Positions 1 to 9,214 are shown, counted from the stretch's first letter. The stretch is 64,000 bases of DNA from Prevotella sp. (GCA_017548605.1 JAFYZT010000036.1:62001-126000), one strand, 5' to 3'. A program made the numbers and translations. The notes: generated by a model from the sequence alone, not told the origin.

Positions 1-3000
1 ACGTAGTATCTCGGGGGCACTGTCGAGGGTCTGGCTTATGGGCATCCACTGCTCGGCACCACGGCGGGCCAATGGCCCGAACAATGCATTCAACTCGCCT
101 GTACGTTGGTCAACGGCTATGGCCGTCTGACGATATTCATACAGCTGGTCGAGCAGGGGTTGCACATGCGCCTCGGTGATGTCTGGACGGTATATCTTCA
201 TCTGTTTCAAGAACTTGCGCTTGGCAAAGAAACGGGGGATGAACCATTTGTCACAGGCTGCCTGCCACTCGCCGCGTAGCTGTATGGGGTCGCGTTGAAC
301 AATCTCTACCAGGTAATGCTGGGTGATGTCGGCAAAGAGCGCATCGCGACGCTGACCTGTGGCCACCACCTGGCGCCACTCATCGGTGAGCGCTGCATCG
401 CCGGCAATGTTGAGCAGGTCGGCATTGAGGGTGGGTATTTGGCGCATGGCATTGATAAGTTGCCAGGTCCATACGGTGCCGGCAAGAGTCTGTGGCACCT
501 CCAACTGGCATTGCATGGAGGTGTTCTCAACACACTGCTTCACACTTGCGAGTTCTGGATGTATCTGTTGCAACGAGGAGGCGATGCGCTGTTGGGCCGC
601 AGTGCTCACGTCGGTGGTGTTCAGTCCGTTCAAGGGATGGCTGGAGGGATGACCGGTAATGGCAAATACGGTGTCCAACTGACGTATCAGCTGTTCATCG
701 TCGGACAGGCGTTGCACGGTGAGGCCGGGCATATATTCTTCGGCGGGGGCCAGAGCGTCGTCGCTGTCAATGCTTAAATAACGGGTGATGGCATCGTAGA
801 GCGACAACCCTGATGCCCGGGTAGTATGGAGCAGGTCCATGAACTCCACCAATTCTCGCCGTTGGTTGAATAATGCTTCTGACTCGGCTTCATATTCCTC
901 AGGCGACTTGATGCGTGTGAGGTCTAAGGCTTGTTGCAGCTGTTGCAACAGATGGGCTCGGGTCACTTTGTTGGAGTGTAGCTCCAGGGAGAAAGGACCG
1001 AGACCGATTTTCTCCAACCTTTTCTGTACCACTTGCAGGGCGGCCATCTTCTCAGCCACGAACAGCACACGTTTGTTGTGGTAGAGGGCATTGGCTATCA
1101 TATTGGTAATGGTCTGGCTCTTGCCAGTGCCCGGAGGTCCGTAGAGGATAAAGCTGCGGCCCTCGCCCGACTCGATGACGGCTTCCAACTGTGAGGAGTC
1201 GACATCTACAGGGATGGCGTAGTTGCCGGGAGTGACGGTAAGGTCGATATTGCGGGTGTCGGTGGGGGTGATGTTGCCCAGTTCGACGAGCCGTTTCTGC
1301 AATAGACTTTCGATGACGGCATTCGTGCGCATCTTTTCGGCATTGTTGTGAATGTCGTTCCACATCACGAATTTGCTGAAGGAGAACAGGCCGAGCATGG
1401 CTTCTTCTACCACGTCCCAACGGGGATGGTCCTTGAGCAGGGCACGGATGGTGGCGAACACGGTTCTCACGTCGATACCACTTTCGTCGGTAGGTAGAGG
1501 CATGAGTCCCGACAGGTTAATGTCGTGCTGTTGGCGGAGCATCTCCACGAGCGTGGTATTGAACGTCACGTCTTCGTCGCGGGTGCGGATAACGTAGTTG
1601 TTGCCACTCTTGCGGATGATGTCCACGGGCAGGAGGATAAGCGGTGCGAAACGGGGACGAATGCTTTTCGGCGTTTCAAACCATTTCAGCACGCCGAGCA
1701 CGAGGAACAGACTGTTGGCTCCGTTTTCTTCCAAAGCAGTACGTGAGGCTCGGTATAGTCCCTTGAGTGCTTCCAACAAGTCGTTGTCGGTAAGGTACGA
1801 CACCAACTCATTGTGCTTGAGGTTTTCCAATATCAACTGTTCCAATTCATCGCGGTGGGCTTTCGAATTGTAGATGCCATATTCATCGGCTGTCATCTGT
1901 TTCTTGGTGGGCGCGGGTGTGATGCGATAGTCTTCGCCGGCTTGCAGATGGTCTTCCAACTGGTCGATGTCAAAGGAGATAAATGGGATGAGTTTCTTAC
2001 CCACACGAAGGTTGAGCAGGTTATTGCGCAGCGAGAAATCGAGCAACTTGCGTTCCCAGATTTGTTGGCGCGTGGCGGCACCTTGTGGACCCTCGGGCAC
2101 CACGTCAAGACGCGTCTGCTGGCGAATGTCATGGGTGGCCATGTCGTGTTCCAACCCGTCGGTGGCCCATTGCCCGTTCACGCGAAGGGGCAGTGGACGA
2201 ACTCCGTTCAAGCGACAGCGGTGGACATCGACAAAGCTGACAAATTGTTCGGGGGTCTTGTATAGTTTGTCCTCTGCCTGTTTCACTGCCGTCTCGAAAT
2301 CGACACCGTTCTGGGTGCAGCACGTCGTCTCCACCACCACCATCTCGTTGATGCCGTCGGCGATGGTCTTTGTGAGGAACGACACGTCATCGCCTACCAT
2401 CTGCTGATAGTAATTGTCAACGAGCCAGCAGGCCACAAAAGCATGACCATGCATGATGACGACGAGAGGGTGTAGCCCACACGACTCCAGACATGAGGCG
2501 TAGAGTAGGGTGGTGTCAAGGCAGGTGCCTAATCGGCTGGTGAGTATTTCCTCGGCCAGTCGGATGCGTTGGCCGGTAGTCTCAAAACTGGCGGGTGGCG
2601 TACTGTAAACCAGACGTTCCTCGCGCAACGCCTCGTAGATGGCGGCCACCTGTGCACGGGCGCGGTTGGGGTCTTGTGTCTGGTAGTCATCGAGCGACGA
2701 CTGACCGGTGAGCCGTTCCAGATGACTGGCTGCATGTACCTTGATGGGAGCCAGCTCGGGAGCGTTAGGCGTGACGAACGAAGCCAGCAACTCGGGCATG
2801 ATGCCGATGCCTGGCCATTCGTTGAAGGATAGCAGACGAAGGGGGTAACGGAAAAGACCTGCTTCCTCACCACCGATGGTCACGCTGACCGTAAACTGGG
2901 TGTCGACGGCTTCGCTCAACTGGCGCAACTGATCCACGTCGGGCACAATGTCTATTTGGGCGAAACTGATGGTCTGCCCGTGGCCGATGACGGCTACGGC

Positions 3001-3180
3001 TTCGGTGGATGGCAATAGCATGTCGCCCGACACGCTCACCTGTATATCGTGCCAGTCGATGGCACTGTCGTTGGTAATCTCCAATCGCTCAATACAGCGC
3101 TTGCCATTCACACTCATGGAGTAATTCAGACTAGGCAGGTAATTGATTAGCAATTGCTGGTTAGTCAACTTCTCTATCAT
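1..3180 (-). CDS. DUF4011-type superfamily I helicase, N-terminal 1060 residues (runs off window)
   Basis: The minus frame stays open from ATG at 3180 to the window edge, so the C-terminal part is missing. Residues 1-200 look beta-rich. Residues 200-260 resemble a transglutaminase/protease-like fold, with LGTCLDTTLLYASCLES around Cys220 and HGHAFVACW around His246. Residues about 390-415 carry WERKLLDFSLRNNLLNL, which I recognise as the DUF4011 signature. A Walker A motif GPPGTGKSQT lies at 681-690, followed by helicase-like sequence. Large DUF4011 proteins usually end in further helicase motifs and a DUF3320 or nuclease-like module, which would lie left of position 1. The substrate is unknown; nucleic-acid remodelling, repair or defence are inferences. 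The gene stands alone, convergent with nothing visible. Domain calls are by motif only. Confidence 0.85.
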   Translation of the reverse strand, partial: MIEKLTNQQLLINYLPSLNYSMSVNGKRCIERLEITNDSAIDWHDIQVSVSGDMLLPSTEAVAVIGHGQTISFAQIDIVPDVDQLRQLSEAVDTQFTVSVTIGGEEAGLFRYPLRLLSFNEWPGIGIMPELLASFVTPNAPELAPIKVHAASHLERLTGQSSLDDYQTQDPNRARAQVAAIYEALREERLVYSTPPASFETTGQRIRLAEEILTSRLGTCLDTTLLYASCLESCGLHPLVVIMHGHAFVACWLVDNYYQQMVGDDVSFLTKTIADGINEMVVVETTCCTQNGVDFETAVKQAEDKLYKTPEQFVSFVDVHRCRLNGVRPLPLRVNGQWATDGLEHDMATHDIRQQTRLDVVPEGPQGAATRQQIWERKLLDFSLRNNLLNLRVGKKLIPFISFDIDQLEDHLQAGEDYRITPAPTKKQMTADEYGIYNSKAHRDELEQLILENLKHNELVSYLTDNDLLEALKGLYRASRTALEENGANSLFLVLGVLKWFETPKSIRPRFAPLILLPVDIIRKSGNNYVIRTRDEDVTFNTTLVEMLRQQHDINLSGLMPLPTDESGIDVRTVFATIRALLKDHPRWDVVEEAMLGLFSFSKFVMWNDIHNNAEKMRTNAVIESLLQKRLVELGNITPTDTRNIDLTVTPGNYAIPVDVDSSQLEAVIESGEGRSFILYGPPGTGKSQTITNMIANALYHNKRVLFVAEKMAALQVVQKRLEKIGLGPFSLELHSNKVTRAHLLQQLQQALDLTRIKSPEEYEAESEALFNQRRELVEFMDLLHTTRASGLSLYDAITRYLSIDSDDALAPAEEYMPGLTVQRLSDDEQLIRQLDTVFAITGHPSSHPLNGLNTTDVSTAAQQRIASSLQQIHPELASVKQCVENTSMQCQLEVPQTLAGTVWTWQLINAMRQIPTLNADLLNIAGDAALTDEWRQVVATGQRRDALFADITQHYLVEIVQRDPIQLRGEWQAACDKWFIPRFFAKRKFLKQMKIYRPDITEAHVQPLLDQLYEYRQTAIAVDQRTGELNALFGPLARRGAEQWMPISQTLDSAPEILR

Positions 3181-3232
3181 TTCAAAATTATGGTTTAAGG
3201 TTCATTATTGTCAAAATCTTCAGTCTATTCTC

Positions 3233-3306
3233 TTACCTCTCACCTCTTACCCCTCACCCCTCACCTCTCACCTCTTCTTGCTCCTTGCCCCTTGCTCCTT
3301 GCCCCC
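3233..3306. repeat. Degenerate 7-8 bp array after a radical SAM gene
   Basis: Read on the minus strand, the bases right after the TGA stop at 3309-3307 are alternating GGGGCAAG/GAGCAAG units, then GGTGAGA/GGTGAGG/GGTAAGA units. The array begins directly at the stop codon. See the finding on stop-codon-linked arrays. Confidence 0.8.
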
Positions 3307-4086
3307 TCAATACGACACACTGCACGTCAGTCCGTTAGCTCTCACCATGTCGGCTATACGGTCAAGCACTTCGGGCGTTGCCTTGCGCAGGTCATGGTCG
3401 GGAGTTTCGCGGTCAATGGTGTAGATCATTACCTGCGAGGGCTGGATGCGGATGAGGGCGTCAATCCACGGCATGACATATTCGTCGCTGGTATTATCGA
3501 CACTCTCACCGTGCGAAGAGCCGGCCATGAACATGGTCTGCACGATGACATGCCCTTTCATCATAGCCATCTGCTTTACCACCTCCATCGCATCGTAATG
3601 AGGGTTGCCAGGACGGTCCACGCGGTGGATATAGGCATTATTTACAGTGTCGAGCTTCTGGATATTATTGTCCACCAACATCAAGGCGGCACGTATATCC
3701 TCACGATACAGTTGGGTGCCATTGCTCAGCACAGAAATTTTGGCATCGGGGAAAAAACGGTCGCGGAGCGCCACGGTGTCGGCAATGATGTCGGCGAACT
3801 GCGGATGGCAGGTGGGCTCGCCATTGCCAGCGAAGGTAAGCACGTCGGGACGGGGACCTTCACGCAACATCTTTGTCAACTGCATCTCCAAAGCCTCAGC
3901 CACCTGCTCGCGTGTGGGACGGGGCGCATGGGGACGGAAATCAGCATTGAAACCACATTCACAATAGATACAGTCGAAGGTGCATATCTTGCCGTCGCAG
4001 GGCATGAGGTTGATGCCCAACGATACACCTAACCGACGGCTATGGATAGGACCGAAGATGGGAGAGGGATAAATGATAGTGCTCAT
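3307..4086 (-). CDS. Radical SAM protein
   Basis: 259 residues, starting at ATG 4086. The radical SAM cluster motif CxxxCxxC is Cys35, Cys39 and Cys42 (CTFDCIYC), followed by a glycine-rich SAM-binding segment FAGNGEPTCHP. Residues 1-30 (IFGPIHSRRLGVSLGINLMP) match the N-terminus of a widespread family of uncharacterised radical SAM proteins close in size to organic-radical activating enzymes. No second Fe-S motif of SPASM type is visible. The gene is monocistronic, and its stop runs directly into a short tandem array. The reaction and substrate cannot be read from sequence. Confidence 0.85.
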   Translation of the reverse strand: MSTIIYPSPIFGPIHSRRLGVSLGINLMPCDGKICTFDCIYCECGFNADFRPHAPRPTREQVAEALEMQLTKMLREGPRPDVLTFAGNGEPTCHPQFADIIADTVALRDRFFPDAKISVLSNGTQLYREDIRAALMLVDNNIQKLDTVNNAYIHRVDRPGNPHYDAMEVVKQMAMMKGHVIVQTMFMAGSSHGESVDNTSDEYVMPWIDALIRIQPSQVMIYTIDRETPDHDLRKATPEVLDRIADMVRANGLTCSVSY

Positions 4087-4200
4087 GATGGTTATTTGTT
4101 ATTATGCAAAATTACACTTTTCCATGATATTTGCAAATGTTTGTGTATGCGTAGCACGTTAATTGTCGTTAAAGAGATTGGAAAACGATGATTTTTTTGC

Positions 4201-4208
4201 TATATTTG
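4201..4208 (+). promoter_or_regulatory. Promoter -7 element of the ftsX-uppP-truB run
   Basis: TATATTTG matches the Bacteroidota -7 consensus TAnnTTTG and lies 29 bases before the ftsX ATG. No convincing TTTG -33 box is seen at 19-21 bases. Confidence 0.7.
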
Positions 4209-4236
4209 CACCCAATTTGGTGTATTATATCCTAAA

Positions 4237-5115
4237 ATGGGAAAAAACAAAAGTAAAAAACGTAGCCGGGGCAGCCTGCAGTTGGTGACGACTTGCATCA
4301 GTACAGCCTTGGTACTTATTCTATTGGGTTTGGTGGTGTTCACTGTTTTCACCGCCCGTAACCTCTCAGCATACGTGAAGGAAAACCTCACAGTGACGAT
4401 GATGCTCGCCGACGACACTACCGATCCCGAAGCACAACAGTTGTGTGACAAATTGCAGAAACGACCCTATATCGGTTCGTTGCAGTATATCACTAAAGAC
4501 TCGGTGCTGGCGGAACAGACGGCAGAGATGGGCATCGATCCATCGGAATTTGCTGAGCAGAACCCGTTCCTGTCTTCAATAGAATTCCAACTCAAGGCGG
4601 AATATGCTAATAGCGATTCGCTGAAGTGGATTTCCGAAGAACTGAAACAAAACCAGAAAGTCAACGAGATTATCTATCCACAGGACCTTATCGATAGTGT
4701 CAACAATTTCCTCAGTAAAGTGAGCCTTGTATTGCTTATCTTGGCCGGATTGTTGCTCTTCGTGTCATTCTCGCTCATCAACAACACGGTGCGCCTGGGA
4801 ATCTATGAGCGGCGTTTCAGCATACACACCATGAAACTAGTAGGGGCCTCATGGAGCTTTATTCGTTGGCCGTTCATCAAGAGGTCCATCGGGTTGGGTC
4901 TGCTTGCTGGAGTCATCGCCATCGCCGTGCTGGGTGCAGGGGTGTGGGTCCTTTCCAGCAAAGAACCTGATGTGATGAAGGTCATCACACCGCAGGTGCT
5001 GCTGTTTACTGCCGTCGCGGTGCTGGTCTTCGGTGTCATCATCACCACTTTCTGTTGTTGGCTTTCCGTGAACAAGTTCCTGCGCATGAAAGCCAGCGAA
5101 TTGTATCAGATATAA
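4237..5115 (+). CDS. ftsX: Cell division ABC transporter permease FtsX
   Basis: 292 residues with FtsX topology. A short basic cytoplasmic N-terminus (KNKSKKRSRG) leads into TM1 at about 25-48. A 110-residue extracytoplasmic domain (VTMMLADDTTDPEAQQLC onward) follows, then three TM helices at about 160-182, 222-246 and 256-280. The family couples ATP hydrolysis by FtsE to activation of peptidoglycan hydrolases at the septum. No ftsE is nearby, which is common in Bacteroidota. It leads a run with a DUF3098 gene (16-base gap) and uppP, so the cluster has an envelope theme. Confidence 0.9.
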   Translation: MGKNKSKKRSRGSLQLVTTCISTALVLILLGLVVFTVFTARNLSAYVKENLTVTMMLADDTTDPEAQQLCDKLQKRPYIGSLQYITKDSVLAEQTAEMGIDPSEFAEQNPFLSSIEFQLKAEYANSDSLKWISEELKQNQKVNEIIYPQDLIDSVNNFLSKVSLVLLILAGLLLFVSFSLINNTVRLGIYERRFSIHTMKLVGASWSFIRWPFIKRSIGLGLLAGVIAIAVLGAGVWVLSSKEPDVMKVITPQVLLFTAVAVLVFGVIITTFCCWLSVNKFLRMKASELYQI

Positions 5116-5131
5116 TTGGTAAAAACAAATA

Positions 5132-5407
5132 ATGGATAAGAGAAATTTTGCTTTTGATAGGGTCAACTTCATCTTGTTGGCCATAGGCATGGCTATAGTG
5201 GTCATTGGGTTCATCCTGATGAGTGGCGCTCCTTCAACGGAAGAGGCTTTTAATCCTGACATCTTCAGTGCCATGCGAGTGAAAGTGGCCCCTGTGGTCT
5301 GTTTCCTGGGATTCGTGTCGATGATATATGCCATCGTTCGCAAACCCAAAGATGCCAATACAGAAACAACAGAAATCGTAAAGGATAAGAAAACAACCAA
5401 GAAATGA
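5132..5407 (+). CDS. DUF3098 small membrane protein
   Basis: 91 residues, recognised as the DUF3098 family found between ftsX and uppP in Bacteroidota. Two hydrophobic helices (about 11-30 and 50-70) are joined by a short loop, and the tail is lysine-rich (KDKKTTKK). Its last codons overlap the uppP start in an ATGA junction at 5404-5407, so it is translationally coupled. The function is unknown; a role with FtsX or undecaprenyl-phosphate recycling is inferred from position only. Confidence 0.85.
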   Translation: MDKRNFAFDRVNFILLAIGMAIVVIGFILMSGAPSTEEAFNPDIFSAMRVKVAPVVCFLGFVSMIYAIVRKPKDANTETTEIVKDKKTTKK

Positions 5408-6267
5408 CAGTACTGGAAACGATTATCCTGGCCATCGTGGAAGGATTGACTGAGTTCCTTCCCGTTTCTTCTACAGGACATATGATTATCACCCAGAACT
5501 TGCTGGGTATAGAGAGCACTCCATTCGTCAAAGCATTCACCATCATCATTCAGTTCGGTGCCATCCTTTCCGTAGTGTGCCTTTATTGGCACCGCTTCTT
5601 CCGCCTCGACCGTACACCGGCACCGGCGGGGAGCAATGCATGGCAGAAATTCATCCATAAATGGGATTTCTATTGGAAACTGCTGGTGGCCTTCGTGCCG
5701 GCGGCGGTCATCGGATTTATAGCCAAGAAGACGGGACTCATCGACCGCTTCCTCGAAAGCGTACAGGTGGTGGCCATCATGCTTGTCATCGGTGGTATAT
5801 TCATGCTCTTCTGTGACCGTATCTTCAACAGGGGCAGCGAGAAGACGAAACTCACCGAACGCCGCGCGTTCAACATCGGTCTGTTCCAGTGTATTGCCAT
5901 GATTCCGGGCGTGTCACGTTCCATGGCCACCATCGTGGGCGGTATGGCGCAGAAACTCACCCGCAAAGCAGCGGCAGAATTCTCCTTCTTCCTTGCTGTG
6001 CCTACCATGGCGGCGGCTACGGCTCTCGATGTCATTGAGGTGTTCTTCGCGGAAGATGCCAATACCGACTGGGCCACAGGTAGCAATCTGTCAATGCTGG
6101 CTCTGGGATGTGTGGTAGCATTCATCGTCGCCCTGCTGGCCATGAAATGGTTCGTGGCGTTCCTTACCAAATATGGCTTCAAGGCATTCGGTGTCTATCG
6201 TATCATCGTAGGAATTGTTATCCTGCTGCTGTTGCTCACGGGACATTCCTTGGTAATGGTTGACTGA
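5404..6267 (+). CDS. uppP: Undecaprenyl-diphosphate phosphatase UppP (BacA)
   Basis: 287 residues, normal for the family. It dephosphorylates undecaprenyl diphosphate to recycle the lipid carrier for peptidoglycan and other surface glycans. Both family motifs are present: [14 protein letters not shown] near residue 14 and [13 protein letters not shown] near 163, which together form the active site in this inverted-repeat membrane protein. The start overlaps the DUF3098 stop, and its TGA at 6265-6267 overlaps the truB ATG by one base, so the genes are tightly coupled. Confidence 0.96.
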   Translation: MTVLETIILAIVEGLTEFLPVSSTGHMIITQNLLGIESTPFVKAFTIIIQFGAILSVVCLYWHRFFRLDRTPAPAGSNAWQKFIHKWDFYWKLLVAFVPAAVIGFIAKKTGLIDRFLESVQVVAIMLVIGGIFMLFCDRIFNRGSEKTKLTERRAFNIGLFQCIAMIPGVSRSMATIVGGMAQKLTRKAAAEFSFFLAVPTMAAATALDVIEVFFAEDANTDWATGSNLSMLALGCVVAFIVALLAMKWFVAFLTKYGFKAFGVYRIIVGIVILLLLLTGHSLVMVD

Positions 6268-6971
6268 TGAACTTCTACGAGGGAGTCATCATACCTGTCG
6301 ACAAGCCCTACGGCATGACCAGTTTCGGGGCATTGGCGCATATACGCTACCTTATTTCAAGGAAGATGGGGGTGCGACGCATCAAGGTGGGACATGCGGG
6401 CACGCTGGATCCGCTGGCCACCGGGGTGCTTATCCTCTGCACGGGAAGGGCAACCAAACAAATCGACCAGCTGCAACGGCATACCAAGGAATACCGCGCC
6501 ACACTGCAACTGGGAGCCACCACACCGAGCTTCGACATGGAGCATCCGGTGGATGCCACTTACCCCACCGACCATATCACGGAAACGATGGTCAGAGAGA
6601 CGCTCACTCATTTCCTGGGCGAGATAGAACAGGTGCCGCCGGAATATTCGGCTTGCAAGGTGGAGGGAAAAAGGGCCTACGACCTTATGCGAAAAGGAGA
6701 AGGGGTGCAGCTCAAACCGAAAATACTGCAAATAGATGAGATAGAGCTGGAACAGTTCGATGCTGACAATAAGCGAATCACCATCCGTGTGGTCTGTGGC
6801 AAAGGAACATACATCAGGGCTCTGGCACGCGACATAGGACAGGCACTCAACAGCGGTGCTTACCTCACTGCCCTCCGGCGCACTCGCGTGGGCGACGTAA
6901 AGGTGGAAGATTGCATCGCTCTCGACGACTTTCCCGCTTGGCTCGAAGCACAAACCATAGAAATGCCCTGA
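6267..6971 (+). CDS. truB: tRNA pseudouridine(55) synthase TruB
   Basis: 234 residues. It makes pseudouridine 55 in the T loop of tRNAs. The catalytic aspartate is Asp48 in HAGTLDPLATGVL, and the conserved KxxGxYIRALARDIG block is near residue 180. It lacks a C-terminal PUA domain, as Bacteroidota versions often do. The start overlaps the uppP stop by one base. The last codons and the TGA stop form the first unit of the CTAG-rich array downstream. Confidence 0.95.
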   Translation: MNFYEGVIIPVDKPYGMTSFGALAHIRYLISRKMGVRRIKVGHAGTLDPLATGVLILCTGRATKQIDQLQRHTKEYRATLQLGATTPSFDMEHPVDATYPTDHITETMVRETLTHFLGEIEQVPPEYSACKVEGKRAYDLMRKGEGVQLKPKILQIDEIELEQFDADNKRITIRVVCGKGTYIRALARDIGQALNSGAYLTALRRTRVGDVKVEDCIALDDFPAWLEAQTIEMP

Positions 6972-7103
6972 AAACCCTAGCCCCCTAGGAAACTCCTAGA
7001 AATGCTTAGAACATAGAAAGCCTTAGAAGCCCCTAGAAATGCCTAGGATAACCTAGGAATCCCTAGAATCACCTAGGATAACCTAGAACCCACTAGGCCC
7101 CCC
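6956..7103. repeat. CTAG-rich degenerate array starting inside the end of truB
   Basis: Ten CTAG tetramers, several as CCTAGG, occur between 6975 and 7103, in the gap between truB and queA. The 9-mer TAGAAATGC occurs at 6958-6966 (within the last codons of truB), 6997-7005 and 7034-7042, so the array includes the end of the gene. CTAG is rare in most bacterial DNA, which makes the density striking. Confidence 0.9.
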
Positions 7104-7133
7104 AAAATAAAAAAATAAAAATACAAACCATAA

Positions 7134-8252
7134 ATGAAACTATCGCAATTCAAATTCAAACTCAACGAGGAGCAGGTGGCTCTCTATCCGTCGTATCATC
7201 GCGATGAATGTCGGCTGATGATTATCCATCGCAAATCGGAGAAGATAGACATGTATAAGACCGATGAAAACGGTGAACCGCTCAAGGACGAGGAGGGAAA
7301 CCCCATTTTCCTTGATTTCCGCAATGTGCTCGACTATTTCGAGGAGGGCGACACCTTCGTGTTCAACGATACCAAGGTCTTCCCAGCCCGACTTTACGGC
7401 ACCAAGGAGAAGACAGATGCGAAAATTGAGGTGTTCCTGTTACGCGAACTCAATGAGGAGATGCGTCTGTGGGACGTGTTGGTGGAACCGGCACGTAAGA
7501 TACGAATCGGCAACAAACTGTTCTTCGACGATAGCGGTACGATGGTGGCTGAGGTCATCGACAACACGACAAGCCGAGGACGGACATTGCGCTTCCTTTA
7601 CGACTGTCCGCACGATGAGTTCAAACGCGAATTGTATGCACTTGGCGAGGCTCCGCTGCCACATTACATCGTTGACCACCGAGAGGCCAAGGAAGAGGAC
7701 ATGGAGGCGTTCCAGTGTATCTTCGCCAAAAACGAGGGGGCGGTAACGGCTCCGGCATCGGGTTTGCACTTCAGTCGCGAACTGATGAAACGTATGGAGA
7801 TACGTGGCATCAACTTCGCCTATATCACCATGCACTGCGCATTGGGCAATTTTCACGATATCGAGGTGGAGGACCTGACCAAGCATAAGATGGACAATGA
7901 ACAGATGTTCGTTGAGGCTGAAGCCTGCCGCATTGTCAACGACACCAAGGCTTCAGGACATAAGGTGTGTGCCGTGGGAACGAGTGTCATCAAGGCCACG
8001 GAAACAGCGGTGGGCACCGACGGACTGCTCAAGGAATATGAGGGGTGGACCAACAAATTCATCTTCCCGCCCTATGAATTCAAACTGGCCGATTGCATGG
8101 TTGGAAATTTCTACCATCCTTACTCCACATTACTCATGTCAGAATGTGCTTTCGGTGGTTACGACCTGGTGATGAAAGCCTATGACATGGCTTCTGAGAA
8201 CGGATACCGCTTCGGCTGTTACGGCGACGCCATGCTCATCCTCGACGACTGA
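7134..8252 (+). CDS. queA: tRNA preQ1(34) S-adenosylmethionine ribosyltransferase-isomerase QueA
   Basis: 372 residues. It transfers and isomerises the ribosyl group of SAM onto preQ1 at tRNA position 34, giving epoxyqueuosine. Family hallmarks are DTFVFNDTKVFPARLYGTK near residue 73, the AVTAPASGLHF segment near residue 205 and YITMHCALGNF near 230. A short acidic insertion (KTDENGEPLKDEEGNP) near residues 43-58 makes it slightly longer than the 340-360 typical size. Its TGA at 8250-8252 is adjacent to and overlaps the folK start, so the two are co-translated. Confidence 0.95.
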   Translation: MKLSQFKFKLNEEQVALYPSYHRDECRLMIIHRKSEKIDMYKTDENGEPLKDEEGNPIFLDFRNVLDYFEEGDTFVFNDTKVFPARLYGTKEKTDAKIEVFLLRELNEEMRLWDVLVEPARKIRIGNKLFFDDSGTMVAEVIDNTTSRGRTLRFLYDCPHDEFKRELYALGEAPLPHYIVDHREAKEEDMEAFQCIFAKNEGAVTAPASGLHFSRELMKRMEIRGINFAYITMHCALGNFHDIEVEDLTKHKMDNEQMFVEAEACRIVNDTKASGHKVCAVGTSVIKATETAVGTDGLLKEYEGWTNKFIFPPYEFKLADCMVGNFYHPYSTLLMSECAFGGYDLVMKAYDMASENGYRFGCYGDAMLILDD

Positions 8253-8692
8253 TGATGGACGATACCCATAAACATATTGTTTATCTGGCGCTGGGGTCGA
8301 ACATGGGCGATAGACAGGCTCACCTGCGCAGAGCCATTAACGAAATAGAAAAGCAGGTTGGATACGTGGTGCGCCAATCTGCTTTTCATGTCACTGAGCC
8401 GGTGGGATTCCAGTCCGAGAACCTGTTTGTCAATGCGGCGGTGTGTTGCCATACCGAACTGTCACCACATGAATTACTAGTAGTAACGCAACGCATAGAA
8501 CGCCAGCTGGGACGACGCCGTAAATCAAAAAACGGCATTTACCATGACCGTGTCATCGACATCGACATTTTGCTCTACGATGACATCACTGTCAACGACC
8601 CCGATCTCATTATTCCTCACCCCCGTATGTACGAACGCCCCTTCGTTATGATTCCCCTGAATGAAATCCTTGAAAAACAAACTAATCCTTAA
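8252..8692 (+). CDS. folK: 2-amino-4-hydroxy-6-hydroxymethyldihydropteridine pyrophosphokinase FolK
   Basis: 146 residues. It transfers pyrophosphate from ATP to 6-hydroxymethyl-7,8-dihydropterin in folate synthesis. Motifs seen are YLALGSNMGDR at the N-terminus, the loop ERQLGRRRKSKNGIYHDRVIDIDILLYDD with the Mg-binding DIDIL, and IPHPRMYERPFVMIPL near the end. The ATG at 8252 overlaps the queA stop; an ATG three bases later is the alternative. The final codons Thr-Asn-Pro-stop are the first copy of an 11-bp direct repeat. Confidence 0.95.
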   Translation: MMDDTHKHIVYLALGSNMGDRQAHLRRAINEIEKQVGYVVRQSAFHVTEPVGFQSENLFVNAAVCCHTELSPHELLVVTQRIERQLGRRRKSKNGIYHDRVIDIDILLYDDITVNDPDLIIPHPRMYERPFVMIPLNEILEKQTNP

Positions 8693-8745
8693 CTAATCCC
8701 TAAGAAACATAAGATAACCTAGAAACTCCTAGGATAGCCTAGTAT
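8681..8745. repeat. 11-bp repeat spanning the folK stop, plus CTAG units
   Basis: ACTAATCCTTA at 8681-8691 contains the last codons and most of the TAA stop of folK. It is followed at once by ACTAATCCCTA at 8692-8702. Further units with three CTAG tetramers continue to about 8735. Confidence 0.8.
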
Positions 8746-8782
8746 ATCTTCCTCTATCTTCCTTTATCTCATGAAGTGTGTT

Positions 8783-8850
8783 CACCATCCCCCTCCTTGG
8801 GAGGGGGTTAGGGGGAGGTTTCACAACTTGGGAGGTGTTAGGGGGAGGCT
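8783..8850. repeat. G-rich hairpin element, variant copies
   Basis: Two related units with inverted CCCTCC/GGGAGG arms and GTTAGGGGGAGG tails lie in tandem just before the rpsO terminator. They resemble, but are not identical to, the G-rich elements at 12583 and elsewhere. The plus strand has clustered G runs. Confidence 0.6.
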
Positions 8851-8852
8851 CT

Positions 8853-8881
8853 AAAAAAAACCTCCCGAATTGGGAGGTTTT
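8853..8881. terminator. Bidirectional intrinsic terminator of rpsO
   Basis: Arms AAACCTCCC (8858-8866) and GGGAGGTTT (8872-8880) are flanked by an A run on the left. On the minus strand this gives a hairpin followed by eight T after rpsO. Confidence 0.85.
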
Positions 8882-8903
8882 GTTCTTTTGCATCTTACCG
8901 CGA

Positions 8904-9173
8904 TTACTTGCGAAGGCCGAGGGCCTTGATGATAGCACGATAGCGATTGATATCGCGGTCGTACAGGTAGTTGAGCAATGCACGGCGTTTTCCTACCAAC
9001 TGGGTCAGTGCCCTTGCGGTAGTATGATCTTTACGGTTTTTCTTAAGATGCTCCGTCAAATGGGAAATACGGTATGAGAACAATGCTATCTGGCTCTCAG
9101 CTGAACCGGTATCAGTGTTAGACTTTCCGTACTTGCCAAAGATCTCTTGTTTTTTCGCTTGATCTAAATACAT
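8904..9173 (-). CDS. rpsO: 30S ribosomal protein S15
   Basis: 89 residues, exactly the family length. S15 binds 16S rRNA at the three-way junction of helices 20-22 and bridges to the large subunit. Family signatures are GSAESQIALFSYRISHLTEHLKKN and the C-terminal RRALLNYLYDRDINRYRAIIKALGLRK. It is transcribed alone, from a promoter divergent from typA, and ends in a strong terminator. Confidence 0.98.
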   Translation of the reverse strand: MYLDQAKKQEIFGKYGKSNTDTGSAESQIALFSYRISHLTEHLKKNRKDHTTARALTQLVGKRRALLNYLYDRDINRYRAIIKALGLRK

Positions 9174-9214
9174 AGCTACTTGTTAATAATTAATGATTTT
9201 TGAAAATGCGGGTG

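Noticed and set aside
3208-4032. 274-residue plus-strand frame
   Set aside because: Antisense to the radical SAM gene and running through a simple repeat; low-complexity start.
4849-5658. 269-residue minus-strand frame
   Set aside because: Antisense to ftsX, the DUF3098 gene and uppP, all clearly coding on the plus strand.
7264-7746. 160-residue arginine-rich frame inside queA
   Set aside because: Out-of-frame reading of queA; such Arg/Ser-rich translations are typical shadows in this genome.
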